Source: Corythucha ciliata
Taxonomy: Eukaryota > Arthropoda > Insecta > Hemiptera > Tingidae
Direction of reading: 5' to 3'
Length of the DNA stretch: 64,000 nucleotides
NCBI GenBank assembly: GCA_038030265.1
Contig: CM075941.1
Coordinates: forward strand, 1 to 64,000
This document shows, one piece after another, positions 41,379 through 54,229 of the stretch. The translations under genes were made by a program, and so were the position numbers. Within the stretch, counting starts at the first letter, position 1. Every line of letters starts with the position of its first letter. The notes under the pieces are model-generated. The model was not told the DNA's origin. It did not search any database and worked only from the letters and a program-made list of their open reading frames with translations.

Positions 41379-43736
41379 GTCTCTTAAAACACGAAAAAAA
41401 AAAAAAAAAAAAAGTGAATTCAGTGTAACTGAAATGATGGCTGACATGGGCTTCTTCATAGGCGTACCCCTCCGAAAGCCCTTCAAAATCTTGGTAGAGT
41501 TCTGGTGGAGTCTTTTTTTGATCATTCCCCTAGATTTTTGGAGTACATTTCCTGTTTCGTATAACAGTGTTGCCGTTATGTGGACTTTAAAAGTCAGCAT
41601 TCTGGCGTAAATTGCGGTTCTGTCACCAGTCGATTGGATTTTAGAAGAATAAGTATTTGAGGTTTTGTAGAAGGCGGGTGACGCAGGCGGTCGCCCGTTC
41701 ATTTGGCCACTGTGGCCCTCATGTGGCGGCTGTGCCAGGTTGTTACTAACTGTACACGTTGACCCACGTGGATCACGTGTCATTCAACGACAAGCTTTGG
41801 TGATTCCGGGTCTATTTGCCACACGATCACAAAAGTCCCAGGGTTTAACTGACTGGTCTGAAAAGGTGCTTCGACGCGGCAGAATGTCCACGTCGACCGG
41901 GCCGGGGTATCTGCCCGGGCCCACTGCGGTAACGACGCACGTCAGGCAGTTTCCAGACCCGAGATGATCATTTGGTTGGCCAAGGTTTGAGGTCAGGGGA
42001 ACTTTGCATTGCTCGGTTCACAAAACAAATCACGCTTGGTATGAGTTGGAAACGATCTAGACACTGGACATTTCTAAAAATTGTTCGATGATGCCCGAAA
42101 AAGCCTCATTTCGGTATTCCCAGTGTTCTTCCAACACGTCAGTTCTCTAAGGGACAAGCGAGGATTACGATGTATCAGAAATTAGGGTCACGTGTACGAA
42201 TAGGGCTCTAGGGCTGAAACATTGTTAGCACATTATCTAGAAACTAGACAACGCTATGCACTCCAATAATTGACGAAGGCATCGAGGTCAACGCTTGTAG
42301 CTTCATCATTGCAATCGAGCTAATACACACGGTGAGATTAACTATTAGGCTCAGTACGAAGCAATTAAGAAGGTCTTAACATTCTTTTCGCCTTTATTAA
42401 AATCTACAAATAACTATAAACCAACGAAATGAGGGTCCTATTCCTAGTCTGAAACCCTGAACTTAAGTGATATGACATACATCCGAAAACCCCCGGAATT
42501 GTGCGGATTAAATTTATATTTCAACTAGTCTTACCTGTTTTTGAAGAGGTAGACAAAAATTACATGCTTCAATCTTTCAAAGAAGTTTTTACAGGAGAAA
42601 TCTGAAAAGGTGTACTGACAGACAAGTCCGCTGATAAAGTCAATGGCCAACACTTAGTGGCTTTGACTGTGGGGCCGAAGTTTTTTAACGTTTTTGAACA
42701 ATTTACGAATTCATTAATGAGAAAAATGGCACGCACTCGCTACTGAAGAGTTTGATTCTCGGTACAATGTGAAAAATATGAAAAATAAGGCAATTATCCG
42801 AAACCCAACGACAAACTTTACGGTCGTGCTGCTTATCGGGCGTCGACTGTGATCGGAACTACTCGGTTCAACCGCGCCGACTTCGTAGTGGAATGAATTA
42901 TTTAAATAGCTTTAAAATTGTTAGCGAAAAACGGCAAATTTATGAATTGCTTGTACAGTTGTACTCCAAGTAAGCCAATCGAGTGAATTTTATTTTCTAG
43001 GTGTCCGCAAAAACTGAAAAATAAAAATGTTCTCTTGGCTCTTTGTCACCCCTCGACTGACTCTTCTGTTCCACCGGGCATCTATAATATTGTGGATTAG
43101 ATGAAATCACGCGCTCGTCAACCATTTAGGCAATATTCCAGCTTAGAATTCAAATAAAAAAAGTGTAAACCGGTTTGGGAGTCTACCCACAAGTAAAGCC
43201 TATCAAGTAGGGTAGCGAGGTGTCATCAGAGAGGGATGAAATCAGGACACTTCCCTCATTCCCAAGCGGCTAATTGGGAAGGGGCGTGTCCCCGACAAGA
43301 TTAAATACGGAAAAATGAGGATTTTTAGGTTCTATATTCAATTATTCATTGGATGGACAGTGATCTGACTCCTTTCTACGAATTCCAGTTCATATCCGAC
43401 GCGGAGAATATGGACATGAACACTAATACACGCGATGAATATGGATATAAACATTGGCTGACGGTTCAATAATTTTCTCCTAGAATTCTGCGAGGAAAAT
43501 ATCAGCCAACAATTGGGTCATCGTGGAGAATATAACGTTAAAAGTGATATCAGCAAAGAGTGCAGAGGGCTGAAAATTCGATTGAGCGATTGAGCCTCCG
43601 CGAGAGTGCTTTTCTGGTGGCTCAAATACAGAAAATTCCCGCCTTCTTGAGGAAAATTCGCGGCTAAAATAGAGAAAATACACCGTCACCAGTTTCGTTA
43701 GGTCTTTAAAGGGGGCCTACAAGTACTACCACTCGC
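41379..43736. other. Upstream region of the BTB gene, no further gene seen
   Basis: Immediately upstream is an A-run (41394-41413) in the presumed 5' UTR or an upstream intron, then unstructured sequence. No TATA-type promoter can be assigned. From 42000 to 43736 I see no ORF with a domain and no transposon end. Confidence 0.4.
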
Positions 43737-45965
43737 TAGGGGTGCGCGCGCGGGACTGGACACTGGACAGGACGGGAAATGCGTCCCGTCCCGCACACTC
43801 AAGTCCCGTTCCCCGCGGGATTTCCCGCATGCTCCACGGGACAAAAAGTACATGATCAAAAATACCCCTCCCATTTTCGGGTGGTCTGACCAATATGGAC
43901 ATCCGTTGAAGGGGAGGGGGAGTTGGCACGCCTTTGACTATGACGAATGAAGAAAATTGATTGGGTTCCTCCTCCTCAACACCGTGACGGAGGGGGGAGG
44001 GCACGAGATTTTCTTTGCGTTTTGGTTTTTTTATTCCAGTAGGTAACTCGAAAGATCCAGGTTCCACACAGTCGCGGAACAACACCTATATCGTCGGGCC
44101 CGGGGTGCGGATATCCCTGTAAAGGAGGCCTATAGTCACTAATTAAACTAGGAGTATACTTTTTAGCAACGTTGAAGTACATATTTTTCTCAATTTTAGC
44201 CACGAAATTGCATCCTAGAACTGCGTATGTACATTTTCTCAAGTTTATCCTCAAATTAGCTCATTTTCCGCTGTGAATCGGCGCTTTTTTATAAGCTCTT
44301 AGCCGTGAAGTCACCTCAAGAATCCGCAAATTACGTAGCGTTTCAGTACTCTTTCCCAATTTTATCCGAAAATTAGCAATTTTTTATAAATTTAAGCTAT
44401 GAATTGGAGTTTTTCTCCTATTTAAACACCAATTCGTGTTTTTCTCTATTTATTACCCGCGAATTAGCTCTTTTTCTCAATTTTATTCCCAAAGTTGCCC
44501 CAGTAATCACCGAGTTGGCGTTTTATCAATATCAGCTAAGAATTACCGTATTTCTCCCAATTTTAGCAGCGAATTAGCACAGTTTATCATTTTTAGCTGC
44601 AAATCAGTGCTTATTATAAACTCCTAGCCGTGAATTTAGTTATGAATTTGCCTCACGAATCCGCAAAGCAGAGGTAGCGTTTGAGTGCTCTGTCCAAATT
44701 TTATCCACAAATTAACGTTTTTATTAATTTTAAACATCAATTCGTGGTTACCTATCTAAATTTTATCCGTGAACTATAGCGCTTTTTGGCAGTTTTAGCC
44801 GCTTGAATCAGCGCTCTTTCTCAATTTTATTCCTAAAGTTCCACAAGAATCTGCAAGTTTGCGTTTTCTCAATTTCAGCTATGAATACGCATTTTTACCC
44901 TCAAATTCACCAACTTGAGCACATTTCTTAATTTTAACGGTGAATTGTAGCGATATTTCTTGATTTTATCCGTAAAATTGATTTTTTTTTTATCTTAGTT
45001 GTGAATTAAAAATGTCCTCCACTTTTAGACGCGAATTCGCGTTTTTCTCTATTTCACGCCGGTAGTCAGCACTTTGTCTCAATTTCAGTCCCAACCTCCA
45101 GAATCCGTGAGTTGGCATTTTCTGTGAATTCGCGCTTTTTCTAAATTTTTAAAGCTGCCAAATTGTACCACTTTATCATATAACAGCGTGTTTCTCTATT
45201 TTTAGACTCGAATTCGCGTCGTTTTTTTTTTTTGTATCCGTGAATTTGAGTTTTTCTCAGTTTCAGCCGCGTGAATTGGCCCTTTTTTCTCAATTTTAGC
45301 CCCGACGAAGTTGCTCCCACGAATCGGCGAGTGGGCGTTTTCTCATTTTCAGCTGTGAGTTAGGGTTTTTTTTAAAAATCAATTTTAGCAGTAAATTGGC
45401 ACACGTTCTTAATTTTAGCTGCGATTTTTAGCGTTTTTTTTTTTCTAGATTTTATCTGTGAAATCGTAAGCTGAGTTTTCCTCCACTTTTATTTAAACGC
45501 GAATTCGCGTTTTTGTCTATTTCACTCGTGAGTTAGCACTTTTTCTAAACTTGAGTCCCAGTATATTGCCCTGAGAATCCATAAGTTTGAGTTTCTCCCT
45601 TTTAGCTGTGAATTTGCGTTATTTCTCAACTTTAAAAGCTGCTAAATTGTAGCACTTTATCACAATTTTAGCTGTGAATTAGCGTGTCTATTGTTTTTTA
45701 AGACGCGAAATTCGCGTTTTTCTCTTTTTCCTCTTTGAATGAGTGCTTTTCAGTCCCGATTTCGGCCCAACAAATCGTGAATTTGCGTTGTCTCAATGAC
45801 ACGTCCGTGAATTAGCGTTTTTTCTCAAAATTAATAGCAGTCATAAATATCAGCAATTTTTCTTATCGTTTTTCTCAATTTTACAGGCGAGTACAAGCGA
45901 TTCATTGTCATCTTATCTACTTAATAATCCCGAATTTTTAAGGCCCACGACCGCGCGCACCCCTA
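43737..45965. mobile_element. TIR element with GC-rich ends and satellite S interior
   Basis: Left end TAGGGGTGCGCGCGCGGGAC and right end, on the opposite strand, TAGGGGTGCGCGCGGTCG, related to the 860-bp element at 26703. Subterminal GTCCCG words occur at the left end. From about 44180 to 45920 the interior is a degenerate tandem array. I do not see a clear 8-bp duplication (CCACTCGC against CCCATTGA), so rearrangement or ectopic joining is possible. Confidence 0.6.
44180..45920. repeat. Satellite S array, plus orientation
   Basis: Degenerate units of CTCAATTTTAGCCGCGAATTAGCGTTTTT type, spacing about 30-40 bp with much length variation. Similar units in the opposite orientation fill 46150-46780 and 48390-50470, and short patches occur at 21240-21452 and 56440-56640. 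Confidence 0.85.
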
Positions 45966-46149
45966 CCCATTGACCATTCGCCCCTTACCGTTATACGCGC
46001 AAAGTATTTTGGAATATTTTACGTTTTATTATGGTCTCATATGAAACCTTACGGCCGGCAGAGCCTGAATTTCAATTTTGACTTTCCTCGAATTTCAAAT
46101 ATAGGTGGGTAATTCATAAAATAATGAAATAACTAGTAACAAGCTGTTG

Positions 46150-46780
46150 GGGCAAAGACCTAGAAAAAAAGCGCTAAATTCGTGACTTTAAAAGCAAAAA
46201 AGGGCTGATTCGTGGTCTCATAAGATGCAACCGCCAGATCAAAATTGAGAAAAAATCGTCGATTCGCGGTTCAGGGCGGCCGTTCCACGTTTATAATGTA
46301 GAAATTAACTTACTTGTACAAGGCTGTACAAGTAGAAAAATGCGCTGCTAATATTAGCAAAAACAAAAATAAATAAATAAAAACGCTCAAATGGCAAATT
46401 CACAAACGAAATAGCGAAAAACAGCACATTTTCGCCCAAAAAAAAGGACAAAAGATGCTAATTCGCTGAAAAAATAGTGAACCCGCTTTCACGGTTGAAA
46501 TTATCGCTAATTCACTAATAAAGTTTGGACAAAATTAACGTTAATTCACGAATACAAATGAAGAAAATCACTAATTCGCTGCTGAAATTGAGAAGACGCA
46601 AATCCGTAGCTTCTAAAAGATTCGAGGGTCAAACTGAAAAACAGCGCTAATCGATAGCAGAAAGTAGAAAAATATTACTTGTGCAGGGCTAAAATATATA
46701 AAAATTGCGGCTAAAATAGAAAAAAAAAATAATTAGTGCGGCTAAAATTAAGAAAAACACCTTTTTAGACGATTCATTCT
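46150..46780. repeat. Satellite S array, minus orientation
   Basis: Repeats such as GAGAAAAATCGCTAATTCGC and GCTAAAATTGAGAAAA, the reverse complement of the 44180-45920 type, lie in sequence between the two TIR elements. There is no gene between 45966 and 47082. Confidence 0.75.
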
Positions 46781-47557
46781 AGATTTTTTTGAAAGTAGGT
46801 CTTTTTTGGAGAAAAGAGAGCCGCTTACTCGACTGCTTGGGCTAAATAGATCAATTTCTATGTCATGTAGTCCGTGTAAGGGGTAAATTTACTAATTTTG
46901 AACCAAATATACTCATTACACGGCAATAAAAGCGGAAAGAGCAGCCTATTGAACTCGGACCTTTTATATAGCCCCAAGAAGAATTAATACGACCATACAA
47001 CCCGTAAAAACCATGTTTTGTTTTATCCATCCACGGAGCTTCATGTATCTGCCACTAGGTCTACTTGATAGCAGCACCAACCCAAGGTATATAGACTACA
47101 GGGGTATGCTCGTATCTAGGGGCTCCTCCTTGGCAACCGTTACGTCACCTGGGTTGGATTTAAAATGAGGCGAGAGGTTCTTCTTAAATTGTGGTGTTAT
47201 CGCACTCGTGGGCCCTTTCTGTTACTGTGTTTTTTAGTCTTGCTTGGTTTGTTTTTGCCTTGTTCATCAGCAACACATTCACCTCTCGTAAAGGTGGGGT
47301 AAGTAATTGAAAGTGTTAAATTATACCTTACAATTATAATACTCCCACCTATGTTATGACCGAAAGTCTTGTTCATATTTGATTGATCCGGCGCAAGAAA
47401 GCTCGTTCCAGACGCATTTTTTTTTTTTTTTTTTTTTTTTTTGTAAACTCCGCACCTCAACAATTTTTAACGTGATGATGTCAAGTCGTTTCGCTCACGT
47501 GTCGAGGTATGTTCCTCCAATTTTTAGTAGAGAACCTATAATCGGACAGGTAAAATC

Positions 47558-47692
47558 ACAGACGCCATGTTCACTCTTATCAATTATCTGTCTTTAAAAT
47601 CCACCTTTTGTTGATGTTTTGTGGATGTCAACAAACCACCCCAACCATTCTTATCAAACTGAAAAGAACGAACATGGCACCGTATGCGTCCA
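47558..47692. mobile_element. Small foldback element, copy 1
   Basis: Inverted arms ACGCCATGTTCACTCTTATCA and a near reverse complement ending CATGGCACCGTATGCGTC. The copy and its flanks are repeated in direct orientation at 50970-51153. Confidence 0.6.
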
Positions 47693-47891
47693 CTCGTCTT
47701 TGAAGGTTCCTTAGTTTTAGCAGTGATTCCTGTCACTTAAAAATTTAAATCGTGGATTTCTTCCTGATAACGAATACTGACGGGGATATTTTATTGAAGT
47801 ACCTACCGTCTGATTTAAATGAATCTAACCCCATGACGTATCGCGCGTATGATTATGATAGGCTAAAAAGTTAGGAGCATACCTCTGTAGT

Positions 47892-50800
47892 CAGGGGTGG
47901 GCAAGATACTTGAGTATTTAAAATACTTTGTATTTTAAATACAAAATACGTACCATTTTGTAATTATATTTAAATACTTTTGGAAAATTATTTGTATTTC
48001 TATATTTGGGCTTCGTATTTGAAATTCATTTTCAAAAGTACTTTGTATATCACACTCAACGAAAATACAAATACAAATACTTTTAATTTCAACGTTCTTT
48101 AGTTTCCACTTCTTCGCCACCATTCACCAGCATAACCTAACTTAGTGACGCCATATTTGGCACAAAAACCCGGTGTAATAACAGCCTTCGATTGACGTTT
48201 TCATTTTTCGAAAAAGTGGAGAGGGAAGGGTAGTCATGGTGGGAGGTGTAAGTTCCGAATTCCTTGTTAGCACAACTGCCGCAAAAATGATGCTAGCGGA
48301 TGGAAACTTGGCACAAAAATGGATCATACAGAGCCTACAAGTACACAAAGCTATACAAGTAAACAAAACTCATGGCAATTATTGCGAAAAACAACGCTAA
48401 TTCGAGTTTAAACTGGACCAAAATGGCAAATTCACAACTCAAATAGCGAAAAATCGCCTATTAATAAAAAAAAAGAGAATAGATAATGTGCTAATTTGCT
48501 GCAAAATTATCAGAAAACGCTATTTCACAGCTGAAATGAAGAAAAATCAATAATTCGCGGTTGAAATTGAGAAAACGAAAATTTGTACAGATTCTGAAGA
48601 ACCGAGGCTCAAACTGAGAATCAGCGCTAATCCATAGAAAAGAAATGCTCACGCGGGCTAAAACATATAAAAGCTACGCGGCTAGAATAGACAAAAATAT
48701 TAATTAGCGGGGCCAACTTTAAGAAAAACACTAATTTTCAACTCAAACTGCGAAAAAAGTGCTAATTGGCTGCTAAAAAATGGCTATAAACTGCAGCTGA
48801 AAATGAGGAAAACGCCAAATCGTGGCTAAAATGGGGGAAAATCGCCAATATAAACGAAAGAATCCCTACTGCACTGCTAAAATTGATTAAAAGCGCTAAC
48901 CCGTGGCCAAAATTGGTTAAAGTTGTAGCGTACCAACAGCTAACAAACCTCAATTTTCATTTTAAAAAATAACAAATATTATGTTAAAAAAACAACATAA
49001 GTCAGTTTGATCGAGAATTCGTATTTTCCAAATTTTTCATTGTCGTTATAAAAAAGATCTCTAAATTTTTCGTTGGCCGTTAATTTGTATACCGAAGAGA
49101 GCGCGACCCACAAAGTCACTAAACCTTGAAAAATTGACAAAACGCAAATGCGTAGCTCCTGTTCGAGGCTAAAGCTAAACAATAAACGCTAATACATAGC
49201 AAAAATTGAAGAAAAAATGCCAACGTGGGACTAAAGTGTAAAAAAACCAGCTAATATTGAAAAATTCACTATAATTAGCCTGTCATAAGTAAATGAAAAC
49301 TCTCGTTTTCAGCTCAAATTGGGAAAAAATGTTATTCCCGGCTAAAATTTGAGGAAATCACGAATTCGTGGCTGAAAAATTAAGGTAATTCGCAAATTCA
49401 CAGATTAGAAACGCTTCAAAGCAGCTAAAGTTGAAAAAAAACGCGAATTTACGGCTAAAATTGAGAAAAATAATCGCGGATAAAGTGTGTTGGAATTTCT
49501 AATTCCGCCTTCTGACGACAACTTTGTGGCTAAAATTGAGGTAAACGGCATATTCATGGTTATAAGTAAAAGAAAAAACACTGATTTACGGCTAGAACTG
49601 AGATGAAGCCCTATTCTACATATAATTAAAATTGAAAAAAATTACTAATGCGATGCCAAAATGTAAAAGAACCCGCCAATTTGCGGCTAATATAGAGAAA
49701 ATCAGTAATTATTCTGGCTATAATAATGAGAAAAGTTAATTTTCAGCCTAAATTGAAACAAAAGTGCTAATTCACTGTCAAAAATGGAAGAATTGCCGAT
49801 TTGCAGTGTGAAATGATCAAAATTCGCTAATACACGGGCTATAAATAGCTACTGCACTGCAAAAATTACGAAAAAGCGCTAATTTACAGCTAAAATTGAG
49901 ACGAATTTAAATTTGCGTCAAAAATTGGAAATACGTTAATTCGCGGCTTCCTCGGAGACTTTGAGGCTAAAATTGAGAAAAAGCGCTAATTTATAGCTAT
50001 GAGTGAAAAACTCGCAAATTCGCGGCTAAAACTGAGACCAAATCGCTATTCCGCAGTGTATGGTTACGGTGAACAAAAAATGCTAATTTGTGGTAAACAT
50101 TTCGAGAATTTTACGGCTAATATTGGGTAATTTTCAGCTCATACTGAGTAAACCGCTAGAACAAATCGCTAATTTGCAGCAAAAATTGTGGAAAACGCCA
50201 ACTCGAGGAAAGTTGAAGAAACATCGCTGATTCACAGGATACAGAATCTACTTTGCTGCTAAAGTTGGGGAAAAGCGCATATTTATGTGGGGGGGGGATT
50301 ACCCCGCTAATCAGTAGTTGCTAATTTGCGGCGAAAGGCTATAATTTGCTGTTAAAGTTGACAAAAAGCGCTCTTTCGCGGCTAAAATGGAGAAATTCGC
50401 AGTTTAAACTTGTCATAAGCGCTGTTTAGCGGATAGACTTTGGAAATAGCCATGGCTAAAATTAGGAAAAGGCCTTAGAGGTTACCAATAGAGGTTTTAT
50501 GTATAGTTAGAGACTTTTAGGGGCCTCTTGAAGATTTCCGCCCCGGGCCCCGATATAGGTCCACCAGTGACCTCACCTCCTTTTCAGCTCACGATCCACC
50601 AGTGCTCGCCGGTTCGGTACCAAATACTTGGTGATAACTTGTCTATTCTTTTTTTGCGCATCGCGGCGCAGCGCCATTTCGCGCTGCTACATTTTGTCAA
50701 CTTGTCTATTGAAGGACCTGATATTATTGAATTATTTATTTTTCGTGTTTTTCGCACTATCTGCCATCGAAATCGAATTTTTGAAAAGTATTTTAAATTG

Positions 50801-50924
50801 TATTTGTATTTTATTCAAAATACAATTCAAAAAGCATTTGTATTTCAGTATTTAAAATACATTTTTGAAAGTATTTTGGGCTTTGTATTTAAAATACATT
50901 TTCAAAGTATTTTGCCCACCCCTG
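47892..50924. mobile_element. hAT-type element, 3.03 kb, with satellite S interior
   Basis: Termini CAGGGGTGGGCAAGATACTT and, on the opposite strand, CAGGGGTGGGCAAAATACTT. The exact 8-bp duplication TCTGTAGT is at 47884-47891 and 50925-50932. Both ends are followed by many copies of GTATTTTAAATAC and AAAATACTTT, the subterminal repeats common in hAT elements. No transposase frame is seen. About two thirds of the interior is satellite S. Confidence 0.9.
48390..50470. repeat. Satellite S array, minus orientation
   Basis: About 2 kb of degenerate GCGGCTAAAATTGAGAAAA followed by CGCTAATTC-type units, spacing about 30-40 bp, with many indels. It lies entirely inside the hAT-type element. Confidence 0.85.
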
Positions 50925-50969
50925 TCTGTAGTCTAATATTTACACCTTGCTGGCACCAACCATCCTGGA

Positions 50970-51153
50970 GAACCTATGATTAGACAGGTAAAATCACAGA
51001 CGCCATGTTCGCTCTTATCAATTATCAGTCTTGTAAAATTCACCTTTTGTTGATATTTTGTAGATGTCACAAACCACCCCCATTCTTCTTATTAAACTGA
51101 TAAGAACGAACATGGTGCCGTATGCGTCTACTCATCTTTAAAGGTTCCTTAAC
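50970..51153. repeat. Direct repeat of 47528-47712 (small foldback, copy 2)
   Basis: GAGAACCTATGATTAGACAG through GGTTCC matches 47528-47712 in the same orientation at roughly 88-90 percent by eye. It includes inverted arms around GCCATGTTC and GAACATGG. One copy lies inside the 9-bp-family element, the other just outside it. Confidence 0.75.
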
Positions 51154-53989
51154 TAGGCTCGCGATAAGAGAAATAAAGCACAATTATAATTTTAATTAGT
51201 AAAGAGGGAAACGTCTAATTGAGAATTTTTTACCTGAACCTCGTAAAATAAATAAAAAGTTAACTTTGTGTTCATCTGCGTCGCCCAACTCATTTTAGTT
51301 TTTGTTTTAAGCAGGGATTTTTTTTTGGGTGGATGTCTGTTTAATTGATGTTTAGCCGGCTTAACAAATGTCCACAAAGGTGGAAAAATGGGACTCCATG
51401 ATTTTAAGAAGTCGAATTAACTTTTTGAATACAATTTAGCGAAATCAAACGTCTTGAAATAGAGAATTCAACGCACAGTAATACGACGCTCTTCAAGGAG
51501 TGCTTGGTGCTCTCTAGGCTGTAAGACGTCTGCGATTCAGCTGAATTTTATACAAAAACTTATGTCGAAGTCACAAATTTGTTGAATTCCGCTATTCCAT
51601 CTTCCAATCTCTTTGGACTCGAATTGAACCGGCCGCGACGTAATAAACCATTTCGATCCTTCTCTGAAATACAGTTTCTTAAACCAGACAAAATATGACG
51701 AATTGGGCGGCGAAAATGAACAAAAAGTTAGCTTTCTATTTATTTCACAAGGTTTCTAGCAAAATGTTTTCAATTTGGCATTGATCTCTTAATTAATTAC
51801 ATTTTATTTAAATTGTTCTATTTCCTCTCTTGTCATGAGTTCGGCAGGTGCTGCTTTCACGCACGCATAGTGCCAGAATTTCAAAACACAGGAAAGTTTC
51901 TTTTTGAACAAATTCTTCTTCATTTTAGTTACTTGCACGAGCTTATTCAATTGATTTGCGTGAGGAGGTAAATTATGTTTTTCTCGTGGTGATTCGAAGT
52001 TCATAAAAAGCTCCAACATTGACTAGAGGAATGACTAATTATTTCCAGAATATTATTACTGCGTTACAAGACCCCAAAAACTTGAAATTTTAGGGATTAT
52101 AACGACTATGAAAATTGTATTTGAATCATTATACAAATCACCATTCTGATAACAAAGACGAGGTTCGAACACCCATGGCCATGCATAGGCTTTTCTTGTC
52201 AGGGGGGGGGGGACCCATTTTTAATGTTTTTCCAAAGCAAAAACATCATTTTTTATTATTAGGGAGGCAGGAGTTCACTCCCCCCTCCCACCGAAATACC
52301 AATTTATACCACGCCTGCAACGATCGTGGGTGTCACAATGGCAAGATAAAAGGCAAGGGACTGGAGAAATTCAGTGGGTGTAGGCCAATACCGAATTCAA
52401 AACGTGAAAAACAGCGAAATGCACTAGGTAATAAATGCTGGGAGTGAAGAAATTTAATTTTTAAATTCTTCTAAAAATCACAATCATTATTAAGAATATA
52501 TCTCATGAGGGTATACTCACATCAGTGTACTTCTAGTCCACATATTGTCAGGATCAGGCTCGTCAAGAGGCACTTTTACTTAAATCGGATCTCCGGCTGA
52601 CTTGAAAATTTTACTTTAGGCTGGGCGAAAGGGAATTACGTACTCAGGCTGACTTGAAAACTCTACTGACTCTCGTTTGCTACCGTTACTATGAGGAAAA
52701 TTCTTCAACCCCTTCCTTTTTTTTTTTTTTTTTTTTTTCGTCGTCCTTCCGACGTTAAGCCTATTTCTAAGTACTACGATTTGCCGTACCTTAACCTGGA
52801 AGAGTTTAAAGCACGGCGATGGTCGAAGGGACAGATTATAGCAAAACGACAAGTCCGTAGATAATTGCGTGCTCCTATAAACGGCCAGTGCACCTTCAGC
52901 TCAAGGAAAAATCGTAGAGTTACGGCCCCATGTATACCTGGTGAATCAACCCTTCTTAGTGAATGTATTTAACAGACCTTTTTCTGTCCCTCGCAATTTT
53001 ATGTTGAGGGGGGTGGGGCTTATTTTTATAGTTGAATAGTTGAATGCCAAGGCGATTGCGATCATGTATAATAATGCGATCACAGTAGGAGAGACCGGCA
53101 AGAGAAGAGTATTATTAAATATTGTCCTGTGAATACCAGGTGTACTTCTGTTTACACTGGAGCAAGGAACGGTCTTATTTTTCAATCAGTCTTAAATTCT
53201 ATGCAGGCATATTATTTTAACCAAAAATTCCTTACTTGTTAGCTTTTCCTGCAATTTTTTTCTTTCGGGATTCAGCGAGAAGTTATTTTTCTCTATGAAA
53301 ATTGTTAGCGCCCAGCTATGGAAAGAGATATAAAGAAATTTTCCGACGTTCCCGTCAATCGTGCCTCTCCTCGTCGAGGCATAGCTATAAATGTTCAACT
53401 TGATAAAACAGTTGATTCCACCCAGTTCATTTCGCTTTTGCCAAGACACAGTCGATTTTCAACATATTCAAATATTTTTCTTCCCTGGGTGAGTTTACTG
53501 AGTTATGGGAATGCTATTTTAAGCTCAAACGCGCCTTGTTAAGCCCAAAATGTCTCTTGGTTTGATGAGAAAAGAATATGACCGGTCAAAATTGTCGAAT
53601 TCTGGTCAATTGACCGGTCAAATGCCAACTCTCTTTACTTCGTGATTCAAGACTCGTCGAATAATAAGGCTATAGCCCGTCAAGTTGAACGTGAACGTCG
53701 CCCTCCTGTAATCAGCCCCTCTAGCTATTTTCCTTACCCCTTCTATGGGACTTCGGCTTGATATTAACACTTATATTAGGTAAAAATTGGGGCAATCAAT
53801 TCGGTAACGAAATTAGAGGAAAGAGAAGTTGCAACTAATCGAACGAGACAACTTTATGACAACTAACGCCCTTAACTATTTTTAATATAAGCCTTTGAAT
53901 CTATCGACTTCGAAGGGTCAAAATAACATGTCACGACGTTGGAATTCCCCGTTCTATTCAGTCATCGAAATATTTATTCTTGACCGTAG
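51154..53989. other. Gene-poor stretch
   Basis: Apart from a possible exon at 51804-52019 I see no gene. There are a G-run (52202-52211) and a T-run (52718-52738). No transposon ends or tandem arrays were recognised. Confidence 0.4.
51804..52019 (-). CDS. Possible hypothetical exon (71 codons)
   Basis: A minus-strand frame rich in Lys, Leu and Cys with ordinary-looking protein composition (KKKLSCVLKFWHYACVKAA). It ends in TAA and is preceded by a CCTCTAG that could be a splice acceptor. I do not recognise the family. It could be a last exon of a host gene or a chance ORF. Confidence 0.25.
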   Translation of the reverse strand: MLELFMNFESPREKHNLPPHANQLNKLVQVTKMKKNLFKKKLSCVLKFWHYACVKAAPAELMTREEIEQFK

Positions 53990-54229
53990 ACGTAGCCAAA
54001 GGGGGGCAGAGGTAGGCAGCTGCCCTCCCTTAAACTCAAAAGCGTAGATTCAGCGGGGTAGTTCCTCACCCCTTGATGCATTCTGAAAGTATAAGTCTTT
54101 CAGGATAACCACATTGTGTTTCATCGGTGCTCAATAAAAAAATAATTCTCGGATTCACTAATAAAAATTCAATTTCAACGGGTTTTATCGCTCACAGTAC
54201 GAATATCGCAAGGATAACATAATTCAAAG

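Larger units (their letters stand above)
47083..50949. mobile_element. Third member of the 9-bp-duplication TIR family, split by a hAT-type element
   Basis: Left end CAAGGTATATAGACTACAGG and right end (opposite strand) CAAGGTGTAAATATTAGACT, both continuing toward GAGGTATGCTC-like sequence. The flanks are GCACCAACC on the left (47074-47082) and CTGGCACCAACC on the right, so the duplication is imperfect by three extra bases. The own sequence of the element is only about 0.84 kb; the remainder is the insertion 47892-50924. A poly(T) run lies at 47418-47442. No transposase. Confidence 0.7.

Noticed and set aside
43729..45973. 8-bp duplication for the element 43737-45965
   Set aside because: The flanking octamers CCACTCGC and CCCATTGA do not match, so I do not claim a target duplication there.
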